This document shows, in pieces, positions 18,261 to 27,040 of a DNA stretch of 64,000 nt (position 1 is the stretch's first letter; every line of letters starts with the position of its first letter). The notes under the pieces were generated by a model. It saw nothing but the letters and a program-made list of their open reading frames with translations. It ran no database searches and was not told the DNA's origin. Origin of the DNA: Streptomyces sp. AC555_RSS877 (lineage in GTDB: Bacteria > Actinomycetota > Actinomycetes > Streptomycetales > Streptomycetaceae). The stretch covers positions 29,185 to 93,184 of the forward strand of contig NZ_JAGMUK010000052.1 in the NCBI RefSeq assembly GCF_019049245.1, read 5' to 3'. A program made the translations under genes and the position numbers.

Positions 18261-20441
18261 ATGGCAACCCGCACCCGCCGTCCCGGGGCCGCCGACGGCT
18301 CCCGGCGTCGCCGCCTGCCCATGCGCCTGCTGCTGCCCGTGCTGTTCCTCGCCGCCCTGATGGCGATGCTGATGCTGCGCGGCTACGTACACAGCGAGAT
18401 CCTCGCGGACCACCGCATCCAGGCCGAGGCATCCGCCGACAAGGTGCCCCAGGAGATCAAAGACGGCGGCCCGGTCATCGACACCCGCACCGGCCGCAGC
18501 ACCAGCCTCAAGGTGCCCGACCACCACATGGTCCTCACCTTCGACGACGGGCCGGACCCGATCTGGACCCCCAAGGTCCTCGACGTCCTCGAGAAACACG
18601 ACGCGCACGCCGTCTTCTTCGTCACCGGCACGATGGCCTCGCGCTATCCGGACCTGGTCAGGCGCATCGTCGCCGAGGGCCACGAGGTCGGTCTGCACAC
18701 CTTCAACCACCCCGACCTCTCCCTCCAGTCGAAGAAGCGCATCGACTGGGAGCTGTCCCAGAACCAGCTCGCGATCACCGGCGCCGCCGGCATCCGCACC
18801 TCGCTCTTCCGGCCGCCCTACTCCTCGTACGCCGCGTCCATGGACAACAAGACCTGGCCCGTGACCCAGTACATCGGCACCCGCGGCTACATCACCGTCG
18901 TCACCAGCGTCGACAGCGAGGACTGGCGCAAGCCGGGCCCCGAGCGGATCATCCGCAACGTCACGCCCAAGGGCGGCACGGGCGCCGTCGTCCTGATGCA
19001 CGACTCCGGCGGCGACCGCCACCAGACGGTCGAGGCGCTGGACCGGTTCCTGCCGCAGATGAAGGCCAAGGGCTACACGTTCGACAACCTCACCGAGGCA
19101 CTGGACGCCCCCAGCGCGCACACGCCGGCCACCGGCATCGACCTGTGGAAGGGCAAGGCCTGGGTGTTCCTGGTACAGGCCTCGGACCACATCACAGCCG
19201 TCCTGGTGGTCTGCCTCGCCATCATCGGCTTCCTGGTCATCGCCCGTTTCGGTCTGATGCTGCTGCTCTCGGCCCTCCACGCCCGCCGGGTGCGCCGCCG
19301 CGACTTCCGCTGGGGGCCGCCGATCACCGAACCGGTGTCGGTGCTGGTCCCGGCGTACAACGAGGCCAAGTGCATCGAGAACACCGTCCGCTCCCTGATG
19401 GAGAGCGACCACCCCGTCGAGATCATCGTCATCGACGACGGCTCCAGCGACGGCACGGCACGCATCGTGGAGAACCTGAACCTGCCGGGCGTCCGCGTGG
19501 TCCGTCAGCTCAACGCGGGCAAGCCCGCCGCCCTCAACCGGGGCGTGGCGAACGCCCGGCACGACCTCGTCGTGATGATGGACGGCGACACCGTCTTCGA
19601 ACCGTCCACCGTCCGCGAACTCGTCCAGCCCTTCGGCGACCCCCGCGTCGGCGCGGTCGCCGGCAACGCGAAGGTCGGCAACAAGGACACCCTGATCGGT
19701 GCCTGGCAGCACATCGAGTACGTGATGGGCTTCAACCTCGACCGCCGTATGTACGACGTCCTGCGGTGCATGCCCACCATCCCGGGCGCGGTCGGAGCCT
19801 TCCGCCGCACGGCCCTGGAACGCGTCGGCGGCATGAGCGACGACACGCTCGCCGAGGACACCGACATCACCATGGCCATCCACCGCGACGGCTGGAAGGT
19901 CGTCTACGCGGAGAACGCCCGCGCCTGGACCGAGGCCCCGGAGTCCGTCCAGCAGCTGTGGTCCCAGCGCTACCGGTGGTCGTACGGCACCATGCAGGCG
20001 ATCTGGAAGCACCGCCGTGCCGTCTTCGACTCTGGCCCCTCGGGCCGCTTCGGCCGGGTCGGGCTCCCGCTCGTGTCCCTGTTCATGGTCCTGGCCCCGC
20101 TGCTGGCCCCGCTGATCGACGTGTTCCTCGTCTACGGCCTGGTCTTCGGACCCACCGGGAAGACGATCCTGGCCTGGTTCGGCGTCCTGGCCATCCAGCT
20201 GGCCTGCGCGACCTACGCCTTCGTCCTCGACCGCGAGCGCCTGACCCCGCTGATCTCGCTGCCGTTGCAGCAGATCCTCTACCGCCAGCTGATGTACGTC
20301 GTCCTGCTGCAGTCCTGGATCACCGCCCTCACCGGCGGCCGGCTGCGCTGGCAGAAGCTGCGGCGCAAGGGCGGGGTGTCGGCCCCGCCGAACGTGCCCT
20401 CGCAGGGCAGGCAGGTCGCCGAAGGACGGCCGGTCGGATGA
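18261..20441 (+). CDS. matB: MatB: polysaccharide deacetylase - glycosyltransferase fusion
   Basis: This bifunctional membrane enzyme is implicated in making an extracellular beta-1,6-GlcNAc-type polymer that glues hyphae into pellets (known for MatB). The 726-residue protein has an N-terminal helix (about 18-38), a NodB deacetylase domain with TFDDGPDP (Asp95/Asp96) and HTFNHPDLS, then membrane helices. A processive GT2 domain follows, with VPAYNE, DDGSSDGT (about 391), DGDTVFE, AEDTD and the QRYRW motif (about 568-573), and then C-terminal helices. It thus combines PgaB/IcaB-like and PgaC/IcaA-like activities. The acyltransferase gene overlaps its stop codon. Confidence 0.92.
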   Translation: MATRTRRPGAADGSRRRRLPMRLLLPVLFLAALMAMLMLRGYVHSEILADHRIQAEASADKVPQEIKDGGPVIDTRTGRSTSLKVPDHHMVLTFDDGPDPIWTPKVLDVLEKHDAHAVFFVTGTMASRYPDLVRRIVAEGHEVGLHTFNHPDLSLQSKKRIDWELSQNQLAITGAAGIRTSLFRPPYSSYAASMDNKTWPVTQYIGTRGYITVVTSVDSEDWRKPGPERIIRNVTPKGGTGAVVLMHDSGGDRHQTVEALDRFLPQMKAKGYTFDNLTEALDAPSAHTPATGIDLWKGKAWVFLVQASDHITAVLVVCLAIIGFLVIARFGLMLLLSALHARRVRRRDFRWGPPITEPVSVLVPAYNEAKCIENTVRSLMESDHPVEIIVIDDGSSDGTARIVENLNLPGVRVVRQLNAGKPAALNRGVANARHDLVVMMDGDTVFEPSTVRELVQPFGDPRVGAVAGNAKVGNKDTLIGAWQHIEYVMGFNLDRRMYDVLRCMPTIPGAVGAFRRTALERVGGMSDDTLAEDTDITMAIHRDGWKVVYAENARAWTEAPESVQQLWSQRYRWSYGTMQAIWKHRRAVFDSGPSGRFGRVGLPLVSLFMVLAPLLAPLIDVFLVYGLVFGPTGKTILAWFGVLAIQLACATYAFVLDRERLTPLISLPLQQILYRQLMYVVLLQSWITALTGGRLRWQKLRRKGGVSAPPNVPSQGRQVAEGRPVG

Positions 20442-21679
20442 GCGCCATACCTGGGGGGACGAGCACGGAAGCCGGAGAGATGAGCACCGCAGTCACGCAG
20501 CACGAGGCCGGGTCGGGGCTGCCCGGGCAGCAGACCCGCAGGGCGGCCCCCGTCCGCGACCGCTACTTCGACCTCCTGAGGGCCCTCGCCCTCTTCCGGG
20601 TCGTCCTCTACCACCTCATGGGCTGGGCCTGGCTCCCGCTCGTGTTCCCGTCGATGGGTGTGATGTTCGCGCTCGCCGGCAACCTCATGGCCCGCTCCCT
20701 GGGGAGCCGCCCCGCCCTCCAGGTCGTGCGCGGCCGGATGCGCCGCCTGCTGCCCCCGCTGTGGCTGCTCGGCGCGATCGGCGTGACGGGCATGCTCGCG
20801 CAGGGCTGGGGCCCGGACGACGACGGGCACCCGGGCTGGTGGTGGCTCCACCTCACCTACTGGATCCTGCCGCTGAGCGACCCGCCCTTCGCCGAGGGCC
20901 TGTCCGGGGTCCACGGCGTCCTGGGCGAGGACTGGGCGGAGCAACTGGCCGGGCCCCTCTGGTACATCCGCGCCTACCTGTGGTTCGTCCTGCTGTCCCC
21001 CTTCCTGCTGAAGGCCCTGCGCGCGCTGCCCCTGGTGACGATCGTGTCGCCGATCGCCCTGGCGGCGGCCTTCGAGTTCGGCTACCTCACGCTGCCAGGC
21101 GAGCGGTTCCCCTCGGCGCTCACCGACTTCAGCACGTTCGGCGCCTGCTGGATCCTCGGCATGGCCCGCCAGGAGGGCATCCTGCGGCGGATCCCCCGCT
21201 ACGTCGTCCCCTCCGTCGCGCCGGCCATCGCCTGCCTGGGCCTGTGGTACGCCATGACCCACGGCTTCGGGGAGGGCCACGACCTCGACGACATCCCCTT
21301 CGCCCAGTCCCTGTGGTCCTTCGCCACGGTGATGCTGCTCCTGCACATCAGCCCGTCCTGGTCCCAGTGGCCCGGCGGGCTGCGGCGCTGGGCACGGCCG
21401 ATCACCCTGCTCAACTCCCGCGCGGTGACGATCTACCTCTGGCACAACACGTGCATCCTGATCGCCGCGACCCTCTGGGACCACCTGTGGAGCGTCGACA
21501 CCCTGTCGGAGGACTACTCCTGGCTCCTGGAGAGCTCCTGGCCGGTCCTGGCCCTCGTCTGGCTCCTCATCGGCGCCTGTGTGCTCGCCTTCGGCTGGGT
21601 GGAGGACATGGCGGCCAAACGCCGGCCCGTGCTGTGGCCGGACGGCGCGCAGCGGGGCCGTGACGCCAAGCACCGGTGA
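20438..21679 (+). CDS. Membrane acyltransferase-3 family protein of the mat locus
   Basis: This 413-residue integral membrane protein has the acyltransferase-3 pattern: RYFDLLRALALFRVVLYH near the start, about ten helices, and TIYLWHN in a later helix. Its ATG overlaps the matB stop (ATGA), so it is made with MatB. In staphylococcal ica loci the IcaC protein of this type modifies or helps export the polymer. By analogy this protein may O-acylate or help translocate the Mat polysaccharide (inference). Confidence 0.82.
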   Translation: MSAIPGGTSTEAGEMSTAVTQHEAGSGLPGQQTRRAAPVRDRYFDLLRALALFRVVLYHLMGWAWLPLVFPSMGVMFALAGNLMARSLGSRPALQVVRGRMRRLLPPLWLLGAIGVTGMLAQGWGPDDDGHPGWWWLHLTYWILPLSDPPFAEGLSGVHGVLGEDWAEQLAGPLWYIRAYLWFVLLSPFLLKALRALPLVTIVSPIALAAAFEFGYLTLPGERFPSALTDFSTFGACWILGMARQEGILRRIPRYVVPSVAPAIACLGLWYAMTHGFGEGHDLDDIPFAQSLWSFATVMLLLHISPSWSQWPGGLRRWARPITLLNSRAVTIYLWHNTCILIAATLWDHLWSVDTLSEDYSWLLESSWPVLALVWLLIGACVLAFGWVEDMAAKRRPVLWPDGAQRGRDAKHR

Positions 21680-21881
21680 GGGCTCCCGGCCTGCCCGTGT
21701 TCGCTCACATATGAACCGGGTCACATGAGGTTCCGAAACCTCTCATCCCCCCTCCACTCTTGGTGAGAGCAAAGTTCCCTTCCGGTCACCCAGTGCCACA
21801 GACCGGAAACGCGCCCTCCCTACCGTCGGGACTCAGCCACTCCCTCGAACCACCCGAGCCCCGGTACACCGTGGAGGCGTC

Positions 21882-23267
21882 ATGACAGCCCCTAGCACAG
21901 CCCCCGCACCCCCCAGCAGGGGCGGCCGCTGGATCCAGCAGTGGGATCCGGAGGACGAGACCTTCTGGAAGGAGACCGGAGAGAAGGTCGCCCGCCGCAA
22001 CCTCTTCTTCTCCGTCCTCTCCGAGCACATCGGGTTCTCGATCTGGACGATGTGGTCCGTGCTGGTGCTCTTCATGGGCCCGGAGTACGGGCTCACGCCG
22101 GCGGACAAGTTCCTGCTCACCTCGGTGGTGACGCTGGTCGGAGCCGTGGTCCGCGTCCCCTACACCTTCGCCGTCGCGATCTTCGGCGGACGGAACTGGA
22201 CGATCGTCTCGGCCGCCCTCCTCCTCGTCCCCACCGTCGCCGCCTTCACGGTGATGGAACCGGGAACCTCCTTCAACACGTTCCTGCTGGTCGGCCTGCT
22301 GGCCGGTATCGGCGGTGGCAACTTCGCCTCCTCGATGACCAACATCAACGCCTTCTTCCCCCTGCGGAAGAAGGGCTGGGCCCTCGGCCTCAACGCGGGC
22401 GGCGGCAACATCGGTGTCCCGGTCATCCAGCTGGTCGCGCTCGCCATCATCGGTGCCAGCGGCGGTCCGCGGGTGCTGCTGGGGATCTACATCCCGTTCA
22501 TCGTCGTCGCGGCCGTCCTCGCCGCGCTCTTCATGGACAACATCGAGAACGTGAAGAACGACACCGGCGCTGCCAAGGACTCCGCCAGGGACGCGCACAC
22601 CTGGATCATGTCCTTCCTCTACATCGGCACCTTCGGCTCCTTCATCGGATACAGCTTCGCCTTCGGGCAGGTGCTGACCAACCAGTTCGGCCGGACCCCG
22701 CTGGAGGCGGCGTACGTCACCTTCATCGGCCCGCTGCTCGGCTCCCTGATCCGCCCCCTGGGCGGGTGGCTGGCCGACAAGTACGGCGGCGCGAAGATCA
22801 CGCTCTACAACTACGTCGGCATGGGCGTGGCGACCTCGGTCCTCATCGCCGCCAGCATGGAGAAGTCGCTGGCCCTGTTCACCGTGGCCTTCGTGGTGCT
22901 GTTCGTCCTCACCGGCCTCGGCAACGGCTCGACGTTCAAGATGATCCCCGGCATCTTCCAGGCGAAGGCCCTGGCCAAGGGACTCGAGGGTGAAGCGGCC
23001 GCCGCCTACGGGCGTCGTCTCTCCGGTGCCTCCATGGGCCTGATCGGCGCGGTCGGCGCGCTCGGCGGCGTCGGCATCAACCTCGCCTTCCGCCAGTCCT
23101 TCCTCTCCTACGGCTCCGGCACCGGCGCGTTCGTGGCCTTCCTGGCCTTCTACGCCGCCTGCTTCGTGGTCACCTGGGCCGTATACCTTCGCCGCTCCGC
23201 GGCCCGCACCCAGGCCACGACGACCACCTCGGAGGCGAAGCCCGAGCTCAGCTACGCGAAGGTGTGA
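21882..23267 (+). CDS. narK: Nitrate/nitrite transporter NarK
   Basis: This 461-residue MFS transporter of the NarK/NNP family has about 12 helices and the nitrate signature GGGNFASSMTNINAFFP. It imports nitrate for assimilation or exchanges nitrate and nitrite. GGAGG lies 7 nt before the ATG. The neighbour downstream is the nitrate-assimilation regulator NnaR. The ~200-bp upstream region holds a GAGGTT-CCGA-AACCTC inverted repeat (about 21727-21742), a candidate operator. Confidence 0.93.
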   Translation: MTAPSTAPAPPSRGGRWIQQWDPEDETFWKETGEKVARRNLFFSVLSEHIGFSIWTMWSVLVLFMGPEYGLTPADKFLLTSVVTLVGAVVRVPYTFAVAIFGGRNWTIVSAALLLVPTVAAFTVMEPGTSFNTFLLVGLLAGIGGGNFASSMTNINAFFPLRKKGWALGLNAGGGNIGVPVIQLVALAIIGASGGPRVLLGIYIPFIVVAAVLAALFMDNIENVKNDTGAAKDSARDAHTWIMSFLYIGTFGSFIGYSFAFGQVLTNQFGRTPLEAAYVTFIGPLLGSLIRPLGGWLADKYGGAKITLYNYVGMGVATSVLIAASMEKSLALFTVAFVVLFVLTGLGNGSTFKMIPGIFQAKALAKGLEGEAAAAYGRRLSGASMGLIGAVGALGGVGINLAFRQSFLSYGSGTGAFVAFLAFYAACFVVTWAVYLRRSAARTQATTTTSEAKPELSYAKV

Positions 23268-23292
23268 CGTAACACCAGCGACATGAAGCCGA

Positions 23293-23326
23293 ACCGAGCC
23301 TGTCACGAGCCGTTGACAGGCTCGGT
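23293..23326 (+). terminator. Terminator of narK
   Basis: A 13-bp perfect stem (23293-23305 with 23314-23326) with an 8-nt loop begins 26 nt after the narK stop. Confidence 0.85.
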
Positions 23327-23387
23327 CGGCATGCGGGTGCCATCACCTGGTGGTAGATGCAACGACTCGAGTGCGGGAACGAGAGTT

Positions 23388-24539
23388 ATGTACGAGGTAC
23401 AGCAGCGACCTGACCATGGACCCCTCGCCGGGTTCACCGTGGGAGTGACGGCCGCGCGCCGGGCCGACGAGCTGGGCGCGCTCCTGCAACGGCGCGGAGC
23501 CGCCGTTCTGCACGCCCCTGCCCTGCGGATCGTGCCGCTCGCGGACGACAGCGAACTGCTGGCGGCGACCAAGGAGATCATCGAGCAGAGCCCGGACATC
23601 GTGATCGCCACGACCGCGATCGGCTTCCGGGGCTGGATCGAGGCCGCCGACGGCTGGGGCCTGGGCGAGACCCTGCTCGACGGGCTGCGCGAGGTGGAGA
23701 TCCTCGCGCGCGGCCCGAAGGTCAAGGGCGCGATCCGTGCGGCCGGCCTCACCGAGGAGTGGTCGCCGTCGTCGGAGTCCATGGCCGAGGTGCTGGACCG
23801 GCTCCTGGAGGAGGGCGTCGAGGGCCGCCGTATCGCCATTCAGCTGCACGGCGAACCCCTGCCCGGCTTCGTGGAGTCGCTGCGGGCCGGGGGAGCCGAG
23901 GTCCTGGGCATCCCCGTCTACCGGTGGATGCCGCCGGAGGACATCGCGCCGGTGGACCGGCTGCTGGACGCGGCGGTCTCGCGCGGCCTGGACGCGCTCA
24001 CCTTCACCAGCGCACCGGCCGCCGCCTCCCTGCTGTCCCGTGCCGAGGACCGCCGTCTGCTGCCCGAACTGCTCGCCGCCCTCAACCACGACGTCCTGCC
24101 CGCCTGCGTCGGCCCGGTCACCGCGCTGCCGCTGCAGGCCCAGGGCATCGACACGGTCCAGCCGGAGCGTTTCCGGCTCGGCCCCCTCGTCCAGCTCCTC
24201 TGCCAGGAACTGCCCGGCCGGGCGCGCTCCCTGCCGATCGCCGGGCACCGGGTGGAGATCCGCGGCCACGCGGTCCTCGTCGACGGCGAACTCAAGCCCG
24301 TACCGCCGGCCGGCATGTCCCTGATGCGGGCCCTGGCCCGACGCCCGGGCTGGGTGGTGGCCCGCTCCGACCTGCTGCGGGCCCTGCCGGGTGCCGGACG
24401 TGACGAGCACGCGGTGGAGACCGCGATGGCCCGGCTTCGTACGGCACTGGGGGCGCCGAAGCTGATCCAGACCGTGGTGAAGCGGGGTTACCGGCTGGCA
24501 CTGGACCCGGCTGCGGACACGAAGTACGCCGGCGTGTGA
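23388..24539 (+). CDS. nnaR: NnaR: HemD-like nitrate assimilation regulator
   Basis: The 383-residue protein joins a uroporphyrinogen-III-synthase-like domain (about 15-265) to a C-terminal OmpR-type winged helix (about 290-375, ending in TVVKRGYRLAL). In S. coelicolor the equivalent gene next to narK is nnaR, which acts with GlnR on nitrite reductase and other nitrate-assimilation genes. The HemD part most likely senses a ligand rather than making tetrapyrrole (family knowledge). The start is the ATG at 23388, with GAGAG just upstream. Confidence 0.9.
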   Translation: MYEVQQRPDHGPLAGFTVGVTAARRADELGALLQRRGAAVLHAPALRIVPLADDSELLAATKEIIEQSPDIVIATTAIGFRGWIEAADGWGLGETLLDGLREVEILARGPKVKGAIRAAGLTEEWSPSSESMAEVLDRLLEEGVEGRRIAIQLHGEPLPGFVESLRAGGAEVLGIPVYRWMPPEDIAPVDRLLDAAVSRGLDALTFTSAPAAASLLSRAEDRRLLPELLAALNHDVLPACVGPVTALPLQAQGIDTVQPERFRLGPLVQLLCQELPGRARSLPIAGHRVEIRGHAVLVDGELKPVPPAGMSLMRALARRPGWVVARSDLLRALPGAGRDEHAVETAMARLRTALGAPKLIQTVVKRGYRLALDPAADTKYAGV

Positions 24540-24692
24540 CCCGGCGGCGCCGAGCGCCCCGAGGCCGCGTGGGGGGACGTCACACTCCGCTCACCGCCGG
24601 TACGAGGGGTTCCGGCCGCACGAGCGGGCAGGCACTGTAAGAGGGAACGGAACGGTTCCTCACCGGTGTGACTGCTAGGCGGTGACAGGCAC

Positions 24693-25286
24693 ATGGCACT
24701 GGGTACGGCCACGGCCGCGTACGAGCTGCGGTTCGATGCCGGGCGGATCTGTCTGGATCTCCTCGCGACCACCCACCCCGACGAACGCCTCGACTCCGTA
24801 GAGGTGCTGCGCGCCTGGATCACCGGTTCGGGACTCGTCCCGGCGGGCACCGGGCTCGCGCACGCCGACGCCTCCTGGCTCGACGGCTTCCGCGAACTGC
24901 GCGACCGCACAGGGCAGTTGGTGCCCGGAGGACTCGCGCCCGAGGGGCGGCCGTACGATCTCGCGCTCGCCCACGTCAATGAGATCGCCCGCGCGGCCCC
25001 TCCCGCTCCACGCGCCGTGACCTGCGAAGACGGCACCCTCGTCCGGGAGTTGGACGGGCCGCCCGAGTGCGCGGCACTGCTCGGCGCCGTCGCACGGGAC
25101 GTCGTGGAACTCCTCACGGATCCGGTCGCGCGGGCGGGCCTGCGGCAGTGCGAAGGGGACAACTGCCCGATCGTCTATCTCGACACATCACGGGGGCGCA
25201 GGAGGCGTTGGTGCTCCAGCGAGGTGTGCGGGAACCGCGAAAGGGTGGCCCGGCACCGTCGTCGGGCGGCGCTCACCCGCGCCTGA
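24693..25286 (+). CDS. CGNR zinc-finger (ABATE domain) protein
   Basis: The 197-residue protein has an N-terminal ABATE domain and a C-terminal CGNR zinc finger with the pattern CEGDNC...WCSSEVCGNRERVARHRRR, giving the four Cys ligands and a basic DNA-binding tail. The family is thought to act as stress-linked transcription regulators. No target is indicated here. Just upstream is a GGAACGGTTCC near-palindrome (about 24648-24658) that could be an operator. Confidence 0.88.
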   Translation: MALGTATAAYELRFDAGRICLDLLATTHPDERLDSVEVLRAWITGSGLVPAGTGLAHADASWLDGFRELRDRTGQLVPGGLAPEGRPYDLALAHVNEIARAAPPAPRAVTCEDGTLVRELDGPPECAALLGAVARDVVELLTDPVARAGLRQCEGDNCPIVYLDTSRGRRRRWCSSEVCGNRERVARHRRRAALTRA

Positions 25287-25551
25287 GTGCCCGTTATGTT
25301 GCTTCTGTGGAACGGCTGTCGAAGTGATTTCGATTACATGCCGTTTACCTTCGGCGGCCCGAGGGCAGCTGACGTGATCTTGTCGCTGTGGCGGAAATGT
25401 AAAGATCGCGCGGTGGGAATGTGCACCCATGTCCCGCCTCGTCACGTCACTCACAAGAAAACTGTCGCCTCCCTTTGAACATCCAACTCTCCGCGCCCGT
25501 ACCCGTGGACGAGCGACCGACTGGGGGAACCCCCGGACATCGGAGGTGGGC

Positions 25552-26127
25552 GTGCGCAAGGATTCCGTCGTGGCCAATGAACGTGGATCGAGGGCCCGAC
25601 ATCGCATGTCCCAGCCCTCGGAACCTGATGAGGAGCTCATGCGTGCGCTCTACAGAGAACACGCCGGACCCCTGCTCGCGTATGTCCTCCGCCTTGTCGC
25701 GGGAGACCGGCAACGTGCCGAGGACGTCGTGCAGGAGACGCTCATCCGTGCCTGGAAGAACGCCGGCCAGCTCAATCGAGCGACCGGATCGGTACGCCCC
25801 TGGCTGGTGACGGTCGCCCGGCGCATCGTCATCGACGGCCACCGCAGCCGGCAGGCCCGGCCGCAGGAGGTCGATCCGTCGCCGCTGGAGGTCATCCCCG
25901 CGGAGGACGAGATCGACAAGGCGCTGTGGCTGATGACGTTGTCCGACGCGCTCGACGACCTGACCCCGGCTCACCGGGAGGTGCTCGTTGAGACGTACTT
26001 CAAGGGGCGTACGGTCAACGAGGCCGCCGAGACGCTCGGCATACCCAGCGGCACCGTGCGCTCAAGAGTCTTCTACGCACTGCGGTCGATGAAGCTGGCA
26101 CTGGAGGAGCGGGGGGTGACGGCGTGA
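25552..26127 (+). CDS. sigU: ECF sigma factor (SigU)
   Basis: This RNA polymerase sigma factor of the ECF type has region 2 (about residues 25-95, including DRQRAEDVVQETLIRAWKN) and region 4 (about 125-185, including NEAAETLGIPSGTVRSRVFY). The following gene encodes its zinc anti-sigma factor, and the pair matches sigU-rsuA of S. coelicolor by order. I chose the GTG at 25552 because GGAGGT lies just upstream. In-frame starts at 25429 and 25606 are alternatives. Its stop overlaps the rsuA start. Confidence 0.88.
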   Translation: MRKDSVVANERGSRARHRMSQPSEPDEELMRALYREHAGPLLAYVLRLVAGDRQRAEDVVQETLIRAWKNAGQLNRATGSVRPWLVTVARRIVIDGHRSRQARPQEVDPSPLEVIPAEDEIDKALWLMTLSDALDDLTPAHREVLVETYFKGRTVNEAAETLGIPSGTVRSRVFYALRSMKLALEERGVTA

Positions 26128-26960
26128 TGAGTGTGTACGGGGGAAACCAGGGATTCGGTACGGGTGGTGCGGGTATGTCTGGCCCCATGATGGGATCTCC
26201 GGGTCCGAACGAGCACGAGACCGTCGGCGCCTACGCTCTCGGCATCCTCGACGACGCCGAAGCAACCGCTTTCGAAGGCCATCTCGCCACCTGCGAATGG
26301 TGCGCCCAGCAGCTCGACGAGCTCGCCGGGATGGAGCCGATGCTGGCCGCGCTCGCGGACCTGCCGGGCTCCGGCACCCCCGCCATCGGCGAGTCGCTGT
26401 CCGCCAAGCCCAGCCCGCGCGTGGTGAACAGGCTCGTCGACGAGGTCGCCGAGCGACGTGCCCAGAAGCGCCGCCGCGGTTTCTACATGGTGGCGGCCGC
26501 GGCCGCGCTGATCATCGGCGGCCCGATCGTCGCGACGGCAACGGCCGGCGGCGACTCGAGCGGTGGCGGCGCCAAGGAGGGTGTGACCCTCTCGGCCACC
26601 CCGGCCAAGGACCTGTTCGACGGCATCGGCGAGAAGGTCACGGCGACGGACCCGTCGACGGGCGTGAGCGCCACCGTGGCCCTCGCGAAGAAGGACTGGG
26701 GCACCGAGACGGTCCTGGAGCTCAAGGGCGTCAAGGGCCCGCTCAAGTGCTCCCTGATCTTCATCGGCGACAACGGCGAGCGGGTGACGGCGGCAAACTG
26801 GTCCGTCCCGGCCTGGGGCTACGGCCTCCCGGACGGCAAGACCGAGAAGTCCAAGAACCCGCTCTACGTCGTCGGCGGCGCGTCCTTCACCCCGGACCAG
26901 ATGAAGGGGTTCGAGGTCATGACACTCGACGGCGACGTCATCGCCAAGGGCAACGTGTGA
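26124..26960 (+). CDS. rsuA: Anti-sigma factor RsuA (zinc ZAS family)
   Basis: This membrane-anchored anti-sigma factor should sequester SigU. The cytoplasmic part has the ZAS motif His31 and HLATCEWC (His53, Cys57, Cys60), which binds zinc and may sense redox state. One membrane helix (about 116-138) leads to a 140-residue extracytoplasmic domain resembling anti-sigma-K C-terminal regions. The GTG at 26124 overlaps the sigma stop (GTGA); an ATG one codon later is equally possible. Release of SigU would need proteolysis or a conformational signal. Confidence 0.9.
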   Translation: MMSVYGGNQGFGTGGAGMSGPMMGSPGPNEHETVGAYALGILDDAEATAFEGHLATCEWCAQQLDELAGMEPMLAALADLPGSGTPAIGESLSAKPSPRVVNRLVDEVAERRAQKRRRGFYMVAAAAALIIGGPIVATATAGGDSSGGGAKEGVTLSATPAKDLFDGIGEKVTATDPSTGVSATVALAKKDWGTETVLELKGVKGPLKCSLIFIGDNGERVTAANWSVPAWGYGLPDGKTEKSKNPLYVVGGASFTPDQMKGFEVMTLDGDVIAKGNV

Positions 26961-27040
26961 TCGACTGGGCGCGCACATAGCTTCTCGGGGCCCCCTTCGC
27001 GTACGGTTGACGGCTGCCCAGCACGTCAGAAGGGGGCCCG

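Noticed and set aside
17459-21679. Very long open frames on alternative frames and the opposite strand of matA/matB and neighbours, some over 700 codons
   Set aside because: They arise from the extreme GC bias at third positions. They are Arg/Pro-rich, without domains, and lie over genes with clear homology.
21700-21830. GlnR-like half-sites (GTCAC, GAAAC) upstream of narK
   Set aside because: GTCAC and GAAAC are present, but the spacing does not fit the n6 pattern that I know, so I did not call a GlnR operator.
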